33,813 bases of DNA, taken from Nitrospirota bacterium (lineage in GTDB: Bacteria > Nitrospirota > Nitrospiria > Nitrospirales > Nitrospiraceae). Positions 17,768 through 25,700 of the stretch are shown one piece after another (positions within the stretch are counted from its first letter, which is position 1; every line of letters starts with the position of its first letter). The stretch lies in the NCBI GenBank assembly GCA_030682135.1, contig JAUXQT010000041.1, positions 1 through 33,813 of the forward strand. The letters run 5' to 3'. The notes under the pieces were generated by a model, which was given only the letters and a program-made list of their open reading frames with translations, did not search any database and was not told where the DNA came from. The translations under genes were made by a program, and so were the position numbers.

Positions 17768-18106
17768 ATGGGCGCGTTGACATTGCATCCGATGAAGGAG
17801 ATCCGTGTGATCGTGGCGGGAGAACACCGGCCGTTTGTGACGGAGTTGCTGGACCGGGTCAACGCGACCGGCTACACGATCATCGGCAATGTGTCGGGCA
17901 AAGGGCATCATGGTGTGCGCGAAGCCCACTTCATGTTCAGCGAGCAGGAAAGCCTCGAGATGATCATGACGGTCGTCCCGGAAGAAAAAGTGGAGCCTAT
18001 CCTGGCGGGACTGCGTCCGCTGTTCGATCGGCATTCCGGGGTCATGTTCGTGACCGACGTATCGGTCAGCCGGCAGGAGTATTTCGGGAAGGCCCCGAAA
18101 AAGTAG
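17768..18106 (+). CDS. PII-like signalling protein linked to DabA
   Basis: 112 residues, last gene of the DAB operon, 46 bases after dabA, with AAGGAAGGAG before its ATG. The ferredoxin-like pattern of PII proteins is visible: IRVIVAGEHRPFVTELLDRV, GYTIIGNVSGKGHHG (T-loop start), LEMIMTVVPEEKVEPIL, and the C-terminal signature HSGVMFVTDVSVSRQEYFG, which is the GxxFVxDV block. The T-loop is short and lacks the usual uridylylated Tyr. PII-like proteins near bicarbonate transporters (SbtB, CPII) bind adenine nucleotides and sometimes bicarbonate. By position this one is probably the carbon/energy sensor of the DAB complex, but the ligand is not known from sequence. Confidence 0.82.
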   Translation: MGALTLHPMKEIRVIVAGEHRPFVTELLDRVNATGYTIIGNVSGKGHHGVREAHFMFSEQESLEMIMTVVPEEKVEPILAGLRPLFDRHSGVMFVTDVSVSRQEYFGKAPKK

Positions 18107-18183
18107 CGCACCGGGCCAGGAACAGGCCGGACCAGGCCCCGAAAACAGGCTGGAAGAACAGACTAGGCCGGTCAGCGCCGCCC

Positions 18184-18212
18184 TTGTCTTCCGGAACCTG
18201 TTTGTCTAAAAT
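18184..18212 (+). promoter_or_regulatory. Promoter of the 89-residue protein gene
   Basis: TTGTCT (18184-18189), a 17-base spacer and TAAAAT (18207-18212) fit sigma-70. Transcription would start near 18219, a leader of about 27 bases. The region just upstream (18147-18205) can fold an imperfect AACAGG/CCTGTT plus GGAAG/CTTCC stem that may end the DAB transcript. Confidence 0.5.
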
Positions 18213-18245
18213 GAGCCCCCTCACGCCGGTGAAGAGGAGTATGGG

Positions 18246-18515
18246 ATGAAGGGTTTACGGTTCGAGCGGATCGGGACAAATCGTTATTATAATGTGGTGT
18301 TCCACATGGGGAGCAGCTACATCCCCGTCAGTGACGAGACCGTGGAAGAACTCAAGGCCCAGAGCCTCCTCCCGGTCGAGCGGTTCCTCGACCTCTTGGT
18401 CGACCGTGTGGGCTACTCCTCCTACCTCAAACATCAAATCCGCACAGAGCTCAAAGCCTCCGGCGATCCGGTGACGCAGATCACCGTTCTTCAAGGCGCC
18501 ATCCGCGAATTGTAA
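18246..18515 (+). CDS. Conserved small protein of unknown function, 89 residues
   Basis: It starts MKGLRFERIGTNRYYNVVFH after GAGGAG at 18234-18239. The composition is that of a folded soluble protein: an N-terminal strand-rich part with YIPVSDETVEELK and a C-terminal helical part with LLPVERFLDLLVDRV and LKHQIRTELKASG. No membrane segment, signal peptide or cysteine is present. I do not recognise the family. Its own promoter candidate lies 34-62 bases upstream, so it is probably separate from the DAB operon. A palindromic repeat begins two bases after its stop codon. Confidence 0.65.
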   Translation: MKGLRFERIGTNRYYNVVFHMGSSYIPVSDETVEELKAQSLLPVERFLDLLVDRVGYSSYLKHQIRTELKASGDPVTQITVLQGAIREL

Positions 18516-18517
18516 TC

Positions 18518-18636
18518 GGTTGCTGAAACAGGCGCCCAACTTCGTTCTCGTCTCGAAAAATCCTCAACGTACCCCAAAGGGTACGCCTCCGGTGTTTTCT
18601 CGCCTGCGGCCTCGTTGACCACCTGTTTGAGCAACC
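18518..18636. repeat. Palindromic intergenic repeat, copy 1
   Basis: A 119-base element bounded by GGTTGCTGAAACAGG and CCTGTTTGAGCAACC, an inverted pair with one mismatch. Its centre is the near-perfect palindrome CGTACCCCAAAGGGTACG. It matches the copy at 20860-20978 with four differences in 119 bases, and the copy at 28265-28412 over the central part. Similarity with copy 2 continues weakly to about 18690 (CGGCCTTGCTGG). It lies between convergent genes, right after a stop codon, so it can serve as a two-way terminator. Confidence 0.85.
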
Positions 18637-18720
18637 GAAAACTTGCCGATTATTCTTCGCGGCCTTGCTGGCGGAAATTTTGAGCAGCCTCTCCCTATGG
18701 CTTGACCATTAACCGATTGG

Positions 18721-19122
18721 TCAGGCCGTAAAGGCCGAAGGAGAGACGGCGATGGTTGGGAACGCCTTGAGAATCTGGCGATCGTTCGTCACCAGCGGCA
18801 CCTCCAGATCCTGGGCAAGGGCGACGAATTCGCAATCGTACGCTGAACAACCGGATCGACTGGCAAGATCCAATACCTGACGCGAGACCACGCTATATTC
18901 GTGTCCGGTCAACCACCGTTCTGCTTCATCGATGATCACGAGCGCCTTTTCAAGTTGAAGCGCATCTGTGCGGACAAGACTGATCAACACATTACGAAAC
19001 TCTGACCGCCACAGTAACGGCGCGGTCCACACTGCATCCTGTTGTAATACCGCTTCGCTCTCTTGTGTTCGTTGGCCTTGGACATAGAGGTAGATCAACA
19101 GATTCGTATCGGCAACGATCAC
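18721..19122 (-). CDS. vapC: VapC-type PIN-domain toxin
   Basis: 133 residues, a metal-dependent ribonuclease of the type II toxin family. The four acidic residues are present: Asp 5 in IVADTNLLIYLY, Glu 41 in LLWRSEFRNVL, Asp 96 in GCSAYDCEFVALA and Asp 114 in LVTNDRQIL. The start is GTG at 19122-19120, overlapping the antitoxin stop as GTGA, the usual coupled arrangement. The RNA target cannot be told. Its 3' end faces the palindromic repeat at 18518. Confidence 0.93.
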   Translation of the reverse strand: MIVADTNLLIYLYVQGQRTQESEAVLQQDAVWTAPLLWRSEFRNVLISLVRTDALQLEKALVIIDEAERWLTGHEYSVVSRQVLDLASRSGCSAYDCEFVALAQDLEVPLVTNDRQILKAFPTIAVSPSAFTA

Positions 19123-19361
19123 GGTCGCCCCGCCACTTTGAGTTCATCAAGGAGGCGATCCGTCAGTCGAACACCTTTGGGAGTTCCGCGGATAGCCCGC
19201 GCCCGCGCAAGCAGGGCGTCGACGTCAAGCGGAACGCTGTGCGTCATCTGCTCAAGATAAGAGATAACTTCGAAGTTCAGACTCCGACGATGAGCCGCAG
19301 CCTGCTGCTTCAGCCGTTTGACCAGGGGTTCCGGAATGTTCTTGATCGTCAAGGTCGCCAT
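19119..19361 (-). CDS. vapB: VapB/FitA-like antitoxin (ribbon-helix-helix)
   Basis: 80 residues. The N-terminus MATLTIKNIPEPLVKRLKQQAA is given here by its core LTIKNIPEPLVKRLK, an Arc-like ribbon-helix-helix DNA-binding strand and helix, followed by HRRSLNFEVISYL, the FitA-type second helix. The C-terminal half would wrap the toxin. AGGAG precedes the ATG at 19361. As in other such pairs, it should repress its own promoter, and a matching inverted repeat is present upstream. Confidence 0.9.
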   Translation of the reverse strand: MATLTIKNIPEPLVKRLKQQAAAHRRSLNFEVISYLEQMTHSVPLDVDALLARARAIRGTPKGVRLTDRLLDELKVAGRP

Positions 19362-19378
19362 AAGAATCTCCTGCTAAA

Positions 19379-19432
19379 AGTATCCATAATGCTACCATAA
19401 TGGATACTATCCGGACAGCCCGTAATGGTCAA
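19379..19432 (-). promoter_or_regulatory. Promoter and operator of the vapBC pair
   Basis: On the minus strand TTGACC (19432-19427), a 17-base spacer and TAGTAT (19409-19404) form the promoter. A perfect inverted repeat AGTATCCAT (19379-19387) / ATGGATACT (19400-19408) with a 12-base gap overlaps the -10 box, well placed for repression by the ribbon-helix-helix antitoxin. Confidence 0.75.
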
Positions 19433-19504
19433 GCCTGAGCGGATCCCGCTTCAGCCCGCGCCTTGAGCATCTCGTCTAGCTAAATAGAGGCAGCCCCATC
19501 GGAC

Positions 19505-19747
19505 TTACTTCGGATTATTGACGTACGTGTAACCAAGCCTTTGCATGCAGTTCTTTTCGATGATCGGTCCCTTGAAGGGTTCATCGCTCTTGTTGCGCTG
19601 CGAGTCCAGATAGGCCGTTTTCTCGCAATGGGCAAAATCGTCCTGGGTTTCCTGCTCGGTTCGCCCGGTCTGCTCCCAATGACCCGAAGGGGTCGTGGCA
19701 CAGCCCGACAACATTCCGATCAGCAGCGCGACATAGACTGACTTCAT
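19505..19747 (-). CDS. Small lipoprotein of unknown function
   Basis: 80 residues from the ATG at 19747, which follows GGAGGAGG; the open frame extends upstream but only this start gives a signal peptide and ribosome site. MKSVYVALLIGMLSGCATT is a lipoprotein signal with lipobox LSGC, so Cys 16 would be lipidated. The mature part has WEQTGRTEQETQDDFAHCEK and ends CMQRLGYTYVNNPK, with two cysteines that may pair. It resembles the many small outer-membrane lipoproteins with a W..Tg.t..e...D...C pattern. It is divergent from the secreted esterase with about 160 bases between them. Confidence 0.82.
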   Translation of the reverse strand: MKSVYVALLIGMLSGCATTPSGHWEQTGRTEQETQDDFAHCEKTAYLDSQRNKSDEPFKGPIIEKNCMQRLGYTYVNNPK

Positions 19748-19906
19748 GATGCCTCCTCCTGTTGCGACCAATGGGAACCTCTGATGAATCATGCGCACTA
19801 CTCTATCCCCACTACGGATACATCGCAACTCCCGGCACCGGCATACCTTGATGCCAGGATGCGAACAGGGCATGATGCGCGTCGGTGGGTGAACCGGGAG
19901 CTGATG

Positions 19907-20857
19907 ATGAAACATTCTCTACTTGTAACGATGTTGCTGGTGGAATTGTTGGGGCAATTCCCCTCGGCATACGGCGGCCCGCTTCGTGACCGGATCGAGG
20001 AGCGGCTCGAAAGCCGGCGCGCTGCTGCACAGGCTGAGGATACAGGCGAGCTAGACCTTGGCGAGCAATCGGCAGCTGAAACGCGCCTCCCCTCGAACGT
20101 GCGGATCGAGCGAGACCTTTCATACGGCACCGATCCCCAGCAACGTCTGGATGTCTACCTGCCAACTCAAGCCAAGGCTGCGCCGATCATCTTCATGGTG
20201 CATGGGGGTGCCTGGATGATCGGGGACAAGGGGGCATCGGCCTTCGTCTCGTACAAGGTCGCGCATTGGCTGCCCAAGGGCTACATCCTCGTGTCGTCGA
20301 ACTACCGCATGTCCCGACAGCCCAACCCCCTTGACCAGGCAGACGACATTGCGCGAGCGCTGGCCTTCGTGCAGTCCAAAGCCCCCTCCTGGGGAGGCGA
20401 CCCGACTCGCGTGCTCTTGCTGGGACATTCCGCCGGAGCCCATCTGGTCTCCCTGCTGGCCGCCGACCCTCGCATCGTGACCAGCAAAGGCGGGACAGCC
20501 TGGCTCGGCACCATCGTACTCGACAGCGCCGCCTTGAACCTCGTCGAGATCATGCAGAGCAAACACAAAGGTTTTTATGATCGCGTCTTCGGAAAAGACC
20601 GAACGTTCTGGACTCAAGCCTCGCCCTACCATCGGCTGACGACGGCCCCGGCACCGATGTTTGTGGTCTGCTCTTCGCACAGTAACGGTTCCTGCCCGCA
20701 AGCACGAACGTTTGCATCCAAGGCAACCGAACTAGGTGGGAAGATCACCGTGCTGCCGGTAGATATGAAGCACGGCGAGCTGAATAAAGAGCTGGGTCTA
20801 CCCAGCGACTACACCACGACGGTCGAAAGTTTCATGCGCACACTTGGCCTGCCTTAA
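19907..20857 (+). CDS. Secreted alpha/beta hydrolase (BD-FAE/carboxylesterase-like)
   Basis: 316 residues. A signal peptide at 1-22 (KHSLLVTMLLVELLGQFPSAYG) suggests export; the start at 19907 is chosen because GGGAG lies 6 bases before it, with ATG 19904 as a near alternative. A charged linker (residues 26-60) precedes the hydrolase domain. MVHGGAWMIGDKG is the HGGxW oxyanion motif, LLLGHSAGAHL gives Ser 175 and DMKHGELN gives His 289. The place where the catalytic Asp is normally found reads CSSHSNGSCPQ, with no acid, so the triad may use another residue. Substrate unknown; related enzymes cleave short esters or formyl groups. Confidence 0.85.
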   Translation: MKHSLLVTMLLVELLGQFPSAYGGPLRDRIEERLESRRAAAQAEDTGELDLGEQSAAETRLPSNVRIERDLSYGTDPQQRLDVYLPTQAKAAPIIFMVHGGAWMIGDKGASAFVSYKVAHWLPKGYILVSSNYRMSRQPNPLDQADDIARALAFVQSKAPSWGGDPTRVLLLGHSAGAHLVSLLAADPRIVTSKGGTAWLGTIVLDSAALNLVEIMQSKHKGFYDRVFGKDRTFWTQASPYHRLTTAPAPMFVVCSSHSNGSCPQARTFASKATELGGKITVLPVDMKHGELNKELGLPSDYTTTVESFMRTLGLP

Positions 20858-20859
20858 TC

Positions 20860-20978
20860 GGTTGCTGAAACAGGCGCCCAACTTCGTTCTCAGCTCGAAA
20901 AATCCTCAACGTACCCCAGAGGGTACGCCTCCGGTATTTTCTCGCCTGCGGCCTCGTTGACCACCTGTTTGAGCAACC
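20860..20978. repeat. Palindromic intergenic repeat, copy 2
   Basis: 119 bases with the same ends as copy 1 and the centre CGTACCCCAGAGGGTACG. It starts two bases after the esterase stop codon, exactly as copy 1 starts two bases after the 89-residue gene. It lies between convergent genes (esterase and fic). Weak similarity continues to about 21035 (CGACCTTGCTGG). Confidence 0.85.
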
Positions 20979-21055
20979 GCGCGCTTTGCCGATTCTTTTT
21001 TCGACCTTGCTGGAGAAAGCTTTCGACAGGTTCGCTATACACTCCTTAATCGGGG

Positions 21056-22396
21056 CTATGCGCTTGCGGCACTTCTCAACCTTTCCATCATTTTGTCGGC
21101 CTGGATAAAGACAAATTCTTTTCCCCGCTTTTCTTTCTTGAGAAACCCTTTTTTGGCAAGTTCGAGCAGGTCATTGCGAGAGGTCTGGTATACAATTCCA
21201 TGAGAAGTTCGGTGGGTATCAAATGTGTAGATCTCCTGAGGATGCTGAATGGCATGAGACAGAAGACTTCTCTGGCGCATGTTTAATCCAGGGTATTTTT
21301 TCAAGGCATGGTTCAACCCTGCCAGTTCTTTCTGCTTTCCTCGGATATAATTTTGTATATCTTCGCAAGCTAGCTTTATTGCTTTTAGGTTATAGAAAAG
21401 GAAGTACGTTAGATCATTCTCGTCGGTTTCTGTATGAACATAGGCGCGAACGTACTGTCCGGGGGATCTTTGTATATATCGTGATATTGCTAGGTATTCA
21501 AAAAGTAGATGCCCGCGAGATAGAAGATACCAATACATTAAAGCTCTTGCGGTTCTTCCATTTCCATCACTGAACGGGTGGTCGTAGGCTAACCAGAAAT
21601 GAAGCATCACAGCTTTTATGACAGGATGAATCCATTTGCGCTGACTATCTTCATTGGCAAATTGGCAAAATGCATGCAATCTTTCTGGAAGAACCTTGAA
21701 GTCAGGGGGTGTATGAACGGTTTCTTCTTTGTAATTCACCACTATTTCATTGTTAGTCCTGAGGCGACCTGAATCTTCTGGATAGTCCAATGTGTCTGCG
21801 GTAATTCGTTGATGAATTTCGATCACGAGCTCTTTTGAGAGACTGACCTTCCTATTCTCTCTGATGAACTGCATGGTTTCCCAATTGTTCAGGATCATCT
21901 GCTCGCTTCTGTCTTTAGGTTTTCGTCCTGTCTGTAGTAATTCCTTGGCTTTCTTGGTTGTGGTTGCGGCACCCTCTAGCTGACTGGAAGCGATGGCTTC
22001 GTCCATTAGCGATCTGATGATGAATTGTTCTTTTCCTGGCAATGGACCTGGATGCTCTGACACGATGTTGCCTCCAGCCCAGACATCGATGTCGTGGAGG
22101 GACCTTTGAAGACTATCTGGTATCCAATACCAAAACGGCGCTCCTACTTTGTCCGTGAACGGAGCTTGCTTAAAGTTCGCTCGTCTTCCAAGCTTTAATA
22201 ACGCCCACGCCTCCTCATGGGTTAATCCATTTGTTATCGGGAAATATCTGAAATGATGCCAATCAGCATAGCGCTCGTTGGCTCTTTGGATCATTTTTTG
22301 AAACTCTGGTTCAGTCCCCAACTCAAAAAGCTTTCGCACACTCTCAGCGCTTTTGAGAGTTTCAGCGTAATTGGGGGGAGTTGCGATGATTGCCAT
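21056..22396 (-). CDS. fic: Fic-domain protein (putative AMP-transferase), class II with C-terminal winged helix
   Basis: 446 residues from the ATG at 22396; a TTG nine bases upstream is in frame but has no ribosome site. The Fic motif HPFSDGNGRTAR is at about 273-284 with all catalytic residues (His 273, Asp/Gly/Asn/Arg). The inhibitory helix motif SSQLEG at 137-142 (Ser 137, Glu 141, Gly 142) lies before the Fic core, which marks a self-inhibited class II protein. The C-terminus (about 370-440) has a winged-helix look: SRNDLLELAKKGFLKKEKRG. It would transfer AMP from ATP to a target protein, perhaps itself. The gene is clearly AT-richer than all neighbours, which suggests recent transfer. 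Confidence 0.93.
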   Translation of the reverse strand: MAIIATPPNYAETLKSAESVRKLFELGTEPEFQKMIQRANERYADWHHFRYFPITNGLTHEEAWALLKLGRRANFKQAPFTDKVGAPFWYWIPDSLQRSLHDIDVWAGGNIVSEHPGPLPGKEQFIIRSLMDEAIASSQLEGAATTTKKAKELLQTGRKPKDRSEQMILNNWETMQFIRENRKVSLSKELVIEIHQRITADTLDYPEDSGRLRTNNEIVVNYKEETVHTPPDFKVLPERLHAFCQFANEDSQRKWIHPVIKAVMLHFWLAYDHPFSDGNGRTARALMYWYLLSRGHLLFEYLAISRYIQRSPGQYVRAYVHTETDENDLTYFLFYNLKAIKLACEDIQNYIRGKQKELAGLNHALKKYPGLNMRQRSLLSHAIQHPQEIYTFDTHRTSHGIVYQTSRNDLLELAKKGFLKKEKRGKEFVFIQADKMMERLRSAASA

Positions 22397-22402
22397 ATTT
22401 TC

Positions 22403-22466
22403 CAAATACTAAAATGTACTAAACATTTATAAATTAGTATTTGATTGAAGTCAACAAATACTAATT
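22403..22466 (-). promoter_or_regulatory. Promoter and operator array of fic
   Basis: On the minus strand TTGACT (22454-22449), a 17-base spacer and TATAAA (22431-22426) give a near-consensus promoter. The 10-mer CAAATACTAA occurs three times: 22403-22412, inverted at 22434-22443, and 22455-22464. The last two belong to a perfect 12-base inverted repeat (22432-22443 / 22455-22466) that brackets the -35 box. The first lies between the -10 box and the start codon. Confidence 0.75.
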
Positions 22467-22744
22467 ATAGTAAAAATAGTACAAAGTAGTAGATCGCAGA
22501 TAAATCCCTTGTACATCAATTTGTTCGACGGGCCACTAAGAGACGCTGAAAAAGATTGATTAGTAAGAGGCGGGCTTCGATTAACTTACCGTAAAGAAAG
22601 TTTTCGAATTTACTGCCGGCATCCTGCGCGAACTCTGATCGGCTGCTGAAAATTCGACCTTCTCACCCGCCCAACCCCCAGCGCGCCAAGACGCGCTGTT
22701 TTCCCAAGCTTCGTTCTCACTCGCGTGCCTCCCTGCGATGCACC
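22467..22744. other. Gene-free stretch with degenerate repeat remnants
   Basis: The first 100 bases continue the AT-rich sequence upstream of fic. From about 22637 the text GGCTGCTGAAAATTCG and, further on, AAGCTTCGTTCTCACTCG resemble the left arm of the palindromic repeats (GGTTGCTGAAACAGG ... AACTTCGTTCTC), with the centre replaced. I read it as a decayed repeat ending at the 3' end of the nuclease-STAND gene. No open frame worth reporting is present. Confidence 0.45.
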
Positions 22745-25700
22745 CTATGCTCTATTTTCGGATACTCTAGCGAGCGCTTCTTCCAGTCGCTTTGCCTCCG
22801 GGACACCCAAACCGACCAGTGCGGCGAGGAGTTGATCCACGTCTGACCCCACCGCCACATCATTCTTGAGTCGAGCCGGCTCAGCTTGGTGAATTTGCCC
22901 AAGCCAAAGGCAGAACCGCCGGCCAATCCCATAATCAACCCAGAACTCCGTGTCCTGAGGATAGCTTCGTATCCACGCTTTAGCCGCCGTGACCATGAAT
23001 GGCAGATGCGTCGATCTTAGAGATACTTCCAGTAAATTGAGTGTCACCAGAGCGAGGAAGAGTGACGGACCGCTCTCGACCAGCTTTTCCAGCACAGGAA
23101 TGAACGGGGGAAGCCGATCAATGCACACGGGAGGCAAGTAGCATCGAGGCGGCTGGCCGATGCCATAGTCGTTGAAAAAGACTACGGCGATAGCCGGCCC
23201 GATATGTGTCTCAATGGAACCACCTCGTTGGCCTCGTAGCCGCTTCCATCCCGCACTTGCCATCAAACGGCCAGCGACCTTGGAGTGAACACCAACCGCG
23301 ACTGACTCCTCAAGTGCTCGATCATTGAAATATGCGATATCACCGCTCCGCAGGAACGACGGAAGGATGTCGTAAAACGACGTGTCAGGCAACGAGCCGA
23401 TCGGATCCAGCGCGAGCTGCTCAATCTCTGGCAACAAAAGCCCTGGTAGGCACCTGGCCAGCAGTTCGAAGTACGCATCGTTCCATTCCCGAGGCGGATT
23501 CTCAACGTCTTCGGTTGGATCCAGCCCGGCCCCATTCGCCTCGGCGGTCCAGCCTGCATACGCTCGAGCCATCTCTCTGAGCCATGGTCGTTTGCCCATG
23601 TCGACGAGGCTCCGGCATTGGACTAGCCACACCGCAGCAGCCTGATGGTCAGCGTATTCCTCAGATCGTGAGCGCCGTTTCACCGGCTCGTCGCGCTCTA
23701 CGCGTCCACCCCGAAGGCGAATATGCCGCCGGAGTCGTGGAGCCTCAATTGGAAAGGCTGGCCAGTCGGGTTCGGAACGATGATCACCCAGCCATGCAAG
23801 TTCGGCCTCCACGGCTTTCTGGACCCGCTTGCGTTGGGGATCGACACGGGCGGCGACTTCTTCCTCGGGGACTCCCCATTTGCGATGGGGCCGAATACAT
23901 GCCGCAAAGGCACACCGTAGCACGGCACGGAGCAATCGCTCGTCGATGGCGGCCAGCGTGGTAAACGCTACACCGAAGCCGTGCGCCGCAGCCGGCTCCT
24001 CGCGTGTGACGACCTGGAGTAGCGACCGGACATCCTCGGTAGCGGCGCGATCTTTTAGAGCGTGAATCATGCCAACGAACGCAATCGCAACCGGATTGAA
24101 CCGAAGTCCTGATCGAAATCGATGGACCGGGTCTTCCTTGGTTCGCAGCGCCTGGGCGAAGAGGCCGTGCGCCCAGGCTTGATGCTTGGCGCGGAGTTCA
24201 GCATCGCCATCGCGCATGACGATCGTCGCCGTGCTCACCACCGCGTGTTCCTGCATCCAATCCTCGTCCTTGTCCTCCTCCGCATCCGCGTTTTTTGGAG
24301 CGGCCGTCACGCGTTGCGCCCACTCCACCGCCGCCGCGGCGAACTGGGCTGATGAGCGGGACGGATCTTCCAGCGCCAGCATGACACCGGCCTGCATGTT
24401 TGCGTCCTCCCACCTACCCTCTGAGGCGTCCTGGAGAGCTGCGAGGTGCTGGCGTTCGGTTTCAGGTGGCACATACTCGTGAGCCGCCCTCTGGGTGCCA
24501 TCGGACAGCGGAAGAGAAACCTCACGCCAGTTGCTGGGGTCAACACGATTAATTGCGTGAACTAACATGAAGGCGGGATCGCGAAAGTTCGATTGATTGT
24601 CTGGAGGACCGAGCCGCTCCGCCGCACGACGTAGAAGAGTATTCAGCGCCTCTCTCAGTTCCTCGGGGCGCCCTACGGCATATTTATTTAGTAGGGCTTC
24701 AAGCGAAGCACGTCTTGAAGGACGTTTCTTGAGGCTGTCTAGGCTGACCACACCAACCGGCTCTTTCTCCAGAGCCCTCAGGCCGAACAAATCCGGGTAC
24801 TCCACATTGTCGCGGAGTTGTCGTTCACGATCCAGAGACAGAAGCTCGGGGCACGCCACAAACGGCACCGCCGCCTCTCGAGACTTCGGCCAATGCGAAA
24901 GTAGGAGATCAACGGCGACTAGGAGAAAAGCCGCCGGAGAGCCGGGAGGACCCAAAACGTCAGCAAGCACCGTTTCGACCGACTCTCCGGTTTCGATCCG
25001 GCGGTGCGCCCAAGCCTCGAGCGCCATCAGAGCCGATGTGACGCAATTGCGGCCGGCGCCCTCACGTGACCACGCATACGATCGCATCCAGGGAAAGACT
25101 CGCTCGCCTTCTGGGAATGCGATGATGATCGAATCAGTGCCGTACTTACGCCCCTTGCTATAGTACGCGATCGCTCGGTCAACCAGCTGCCGGACCAGCG
25201 ACAACCCATTCTGCGGGGCATGGGTAAGAAGCTCAAAGAACGGTCCCTGCGCGGGGGGTGCGGACACGAAATCGAGATCATGATGGGTGAACGGTCCCCT
25301 CATTCCATGATGGTCATCCTTCTCATCTCGATGTTGCTCCGCAATCAGTGCCGCCACGGTGAGCTCTGCGAGTTCGGCAGGAGCAGACTGGGCAAGCGAT
25401 CCGCGGAATTTCAGGATGCTGCGGATAACGTTTTCAGGACGATGATGACGCTGGCTCAGTGATCGCAGGTACTCCCCAGCGAGCTCTGGCGTGCGATGGC
25501 AGAACGCGAGAAAGACGGTCCGAAGGTCGGACTCCAGCGAAGCAGTCCGCTCGCGGTCAAGTTCGCCATTGAATGGTTCCCGTAGATCACGGAAGTGTTC
25601 AACATGGCGGGCAGCCTCAATCTCGGTCAGCCAGCGATAAAGCCAGGGCACTATTAATGGAGTGAGTGGATCGTGTCCTCCCATGCCGATAGACCAAGCA

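Noticed and set aside
18518-20978. Composite transposon formed by the two 119-base repeats
   Set aside because: No transposase or integrase lies between them and no target duplication was seen; they look like dispersed intergenic palindromes.
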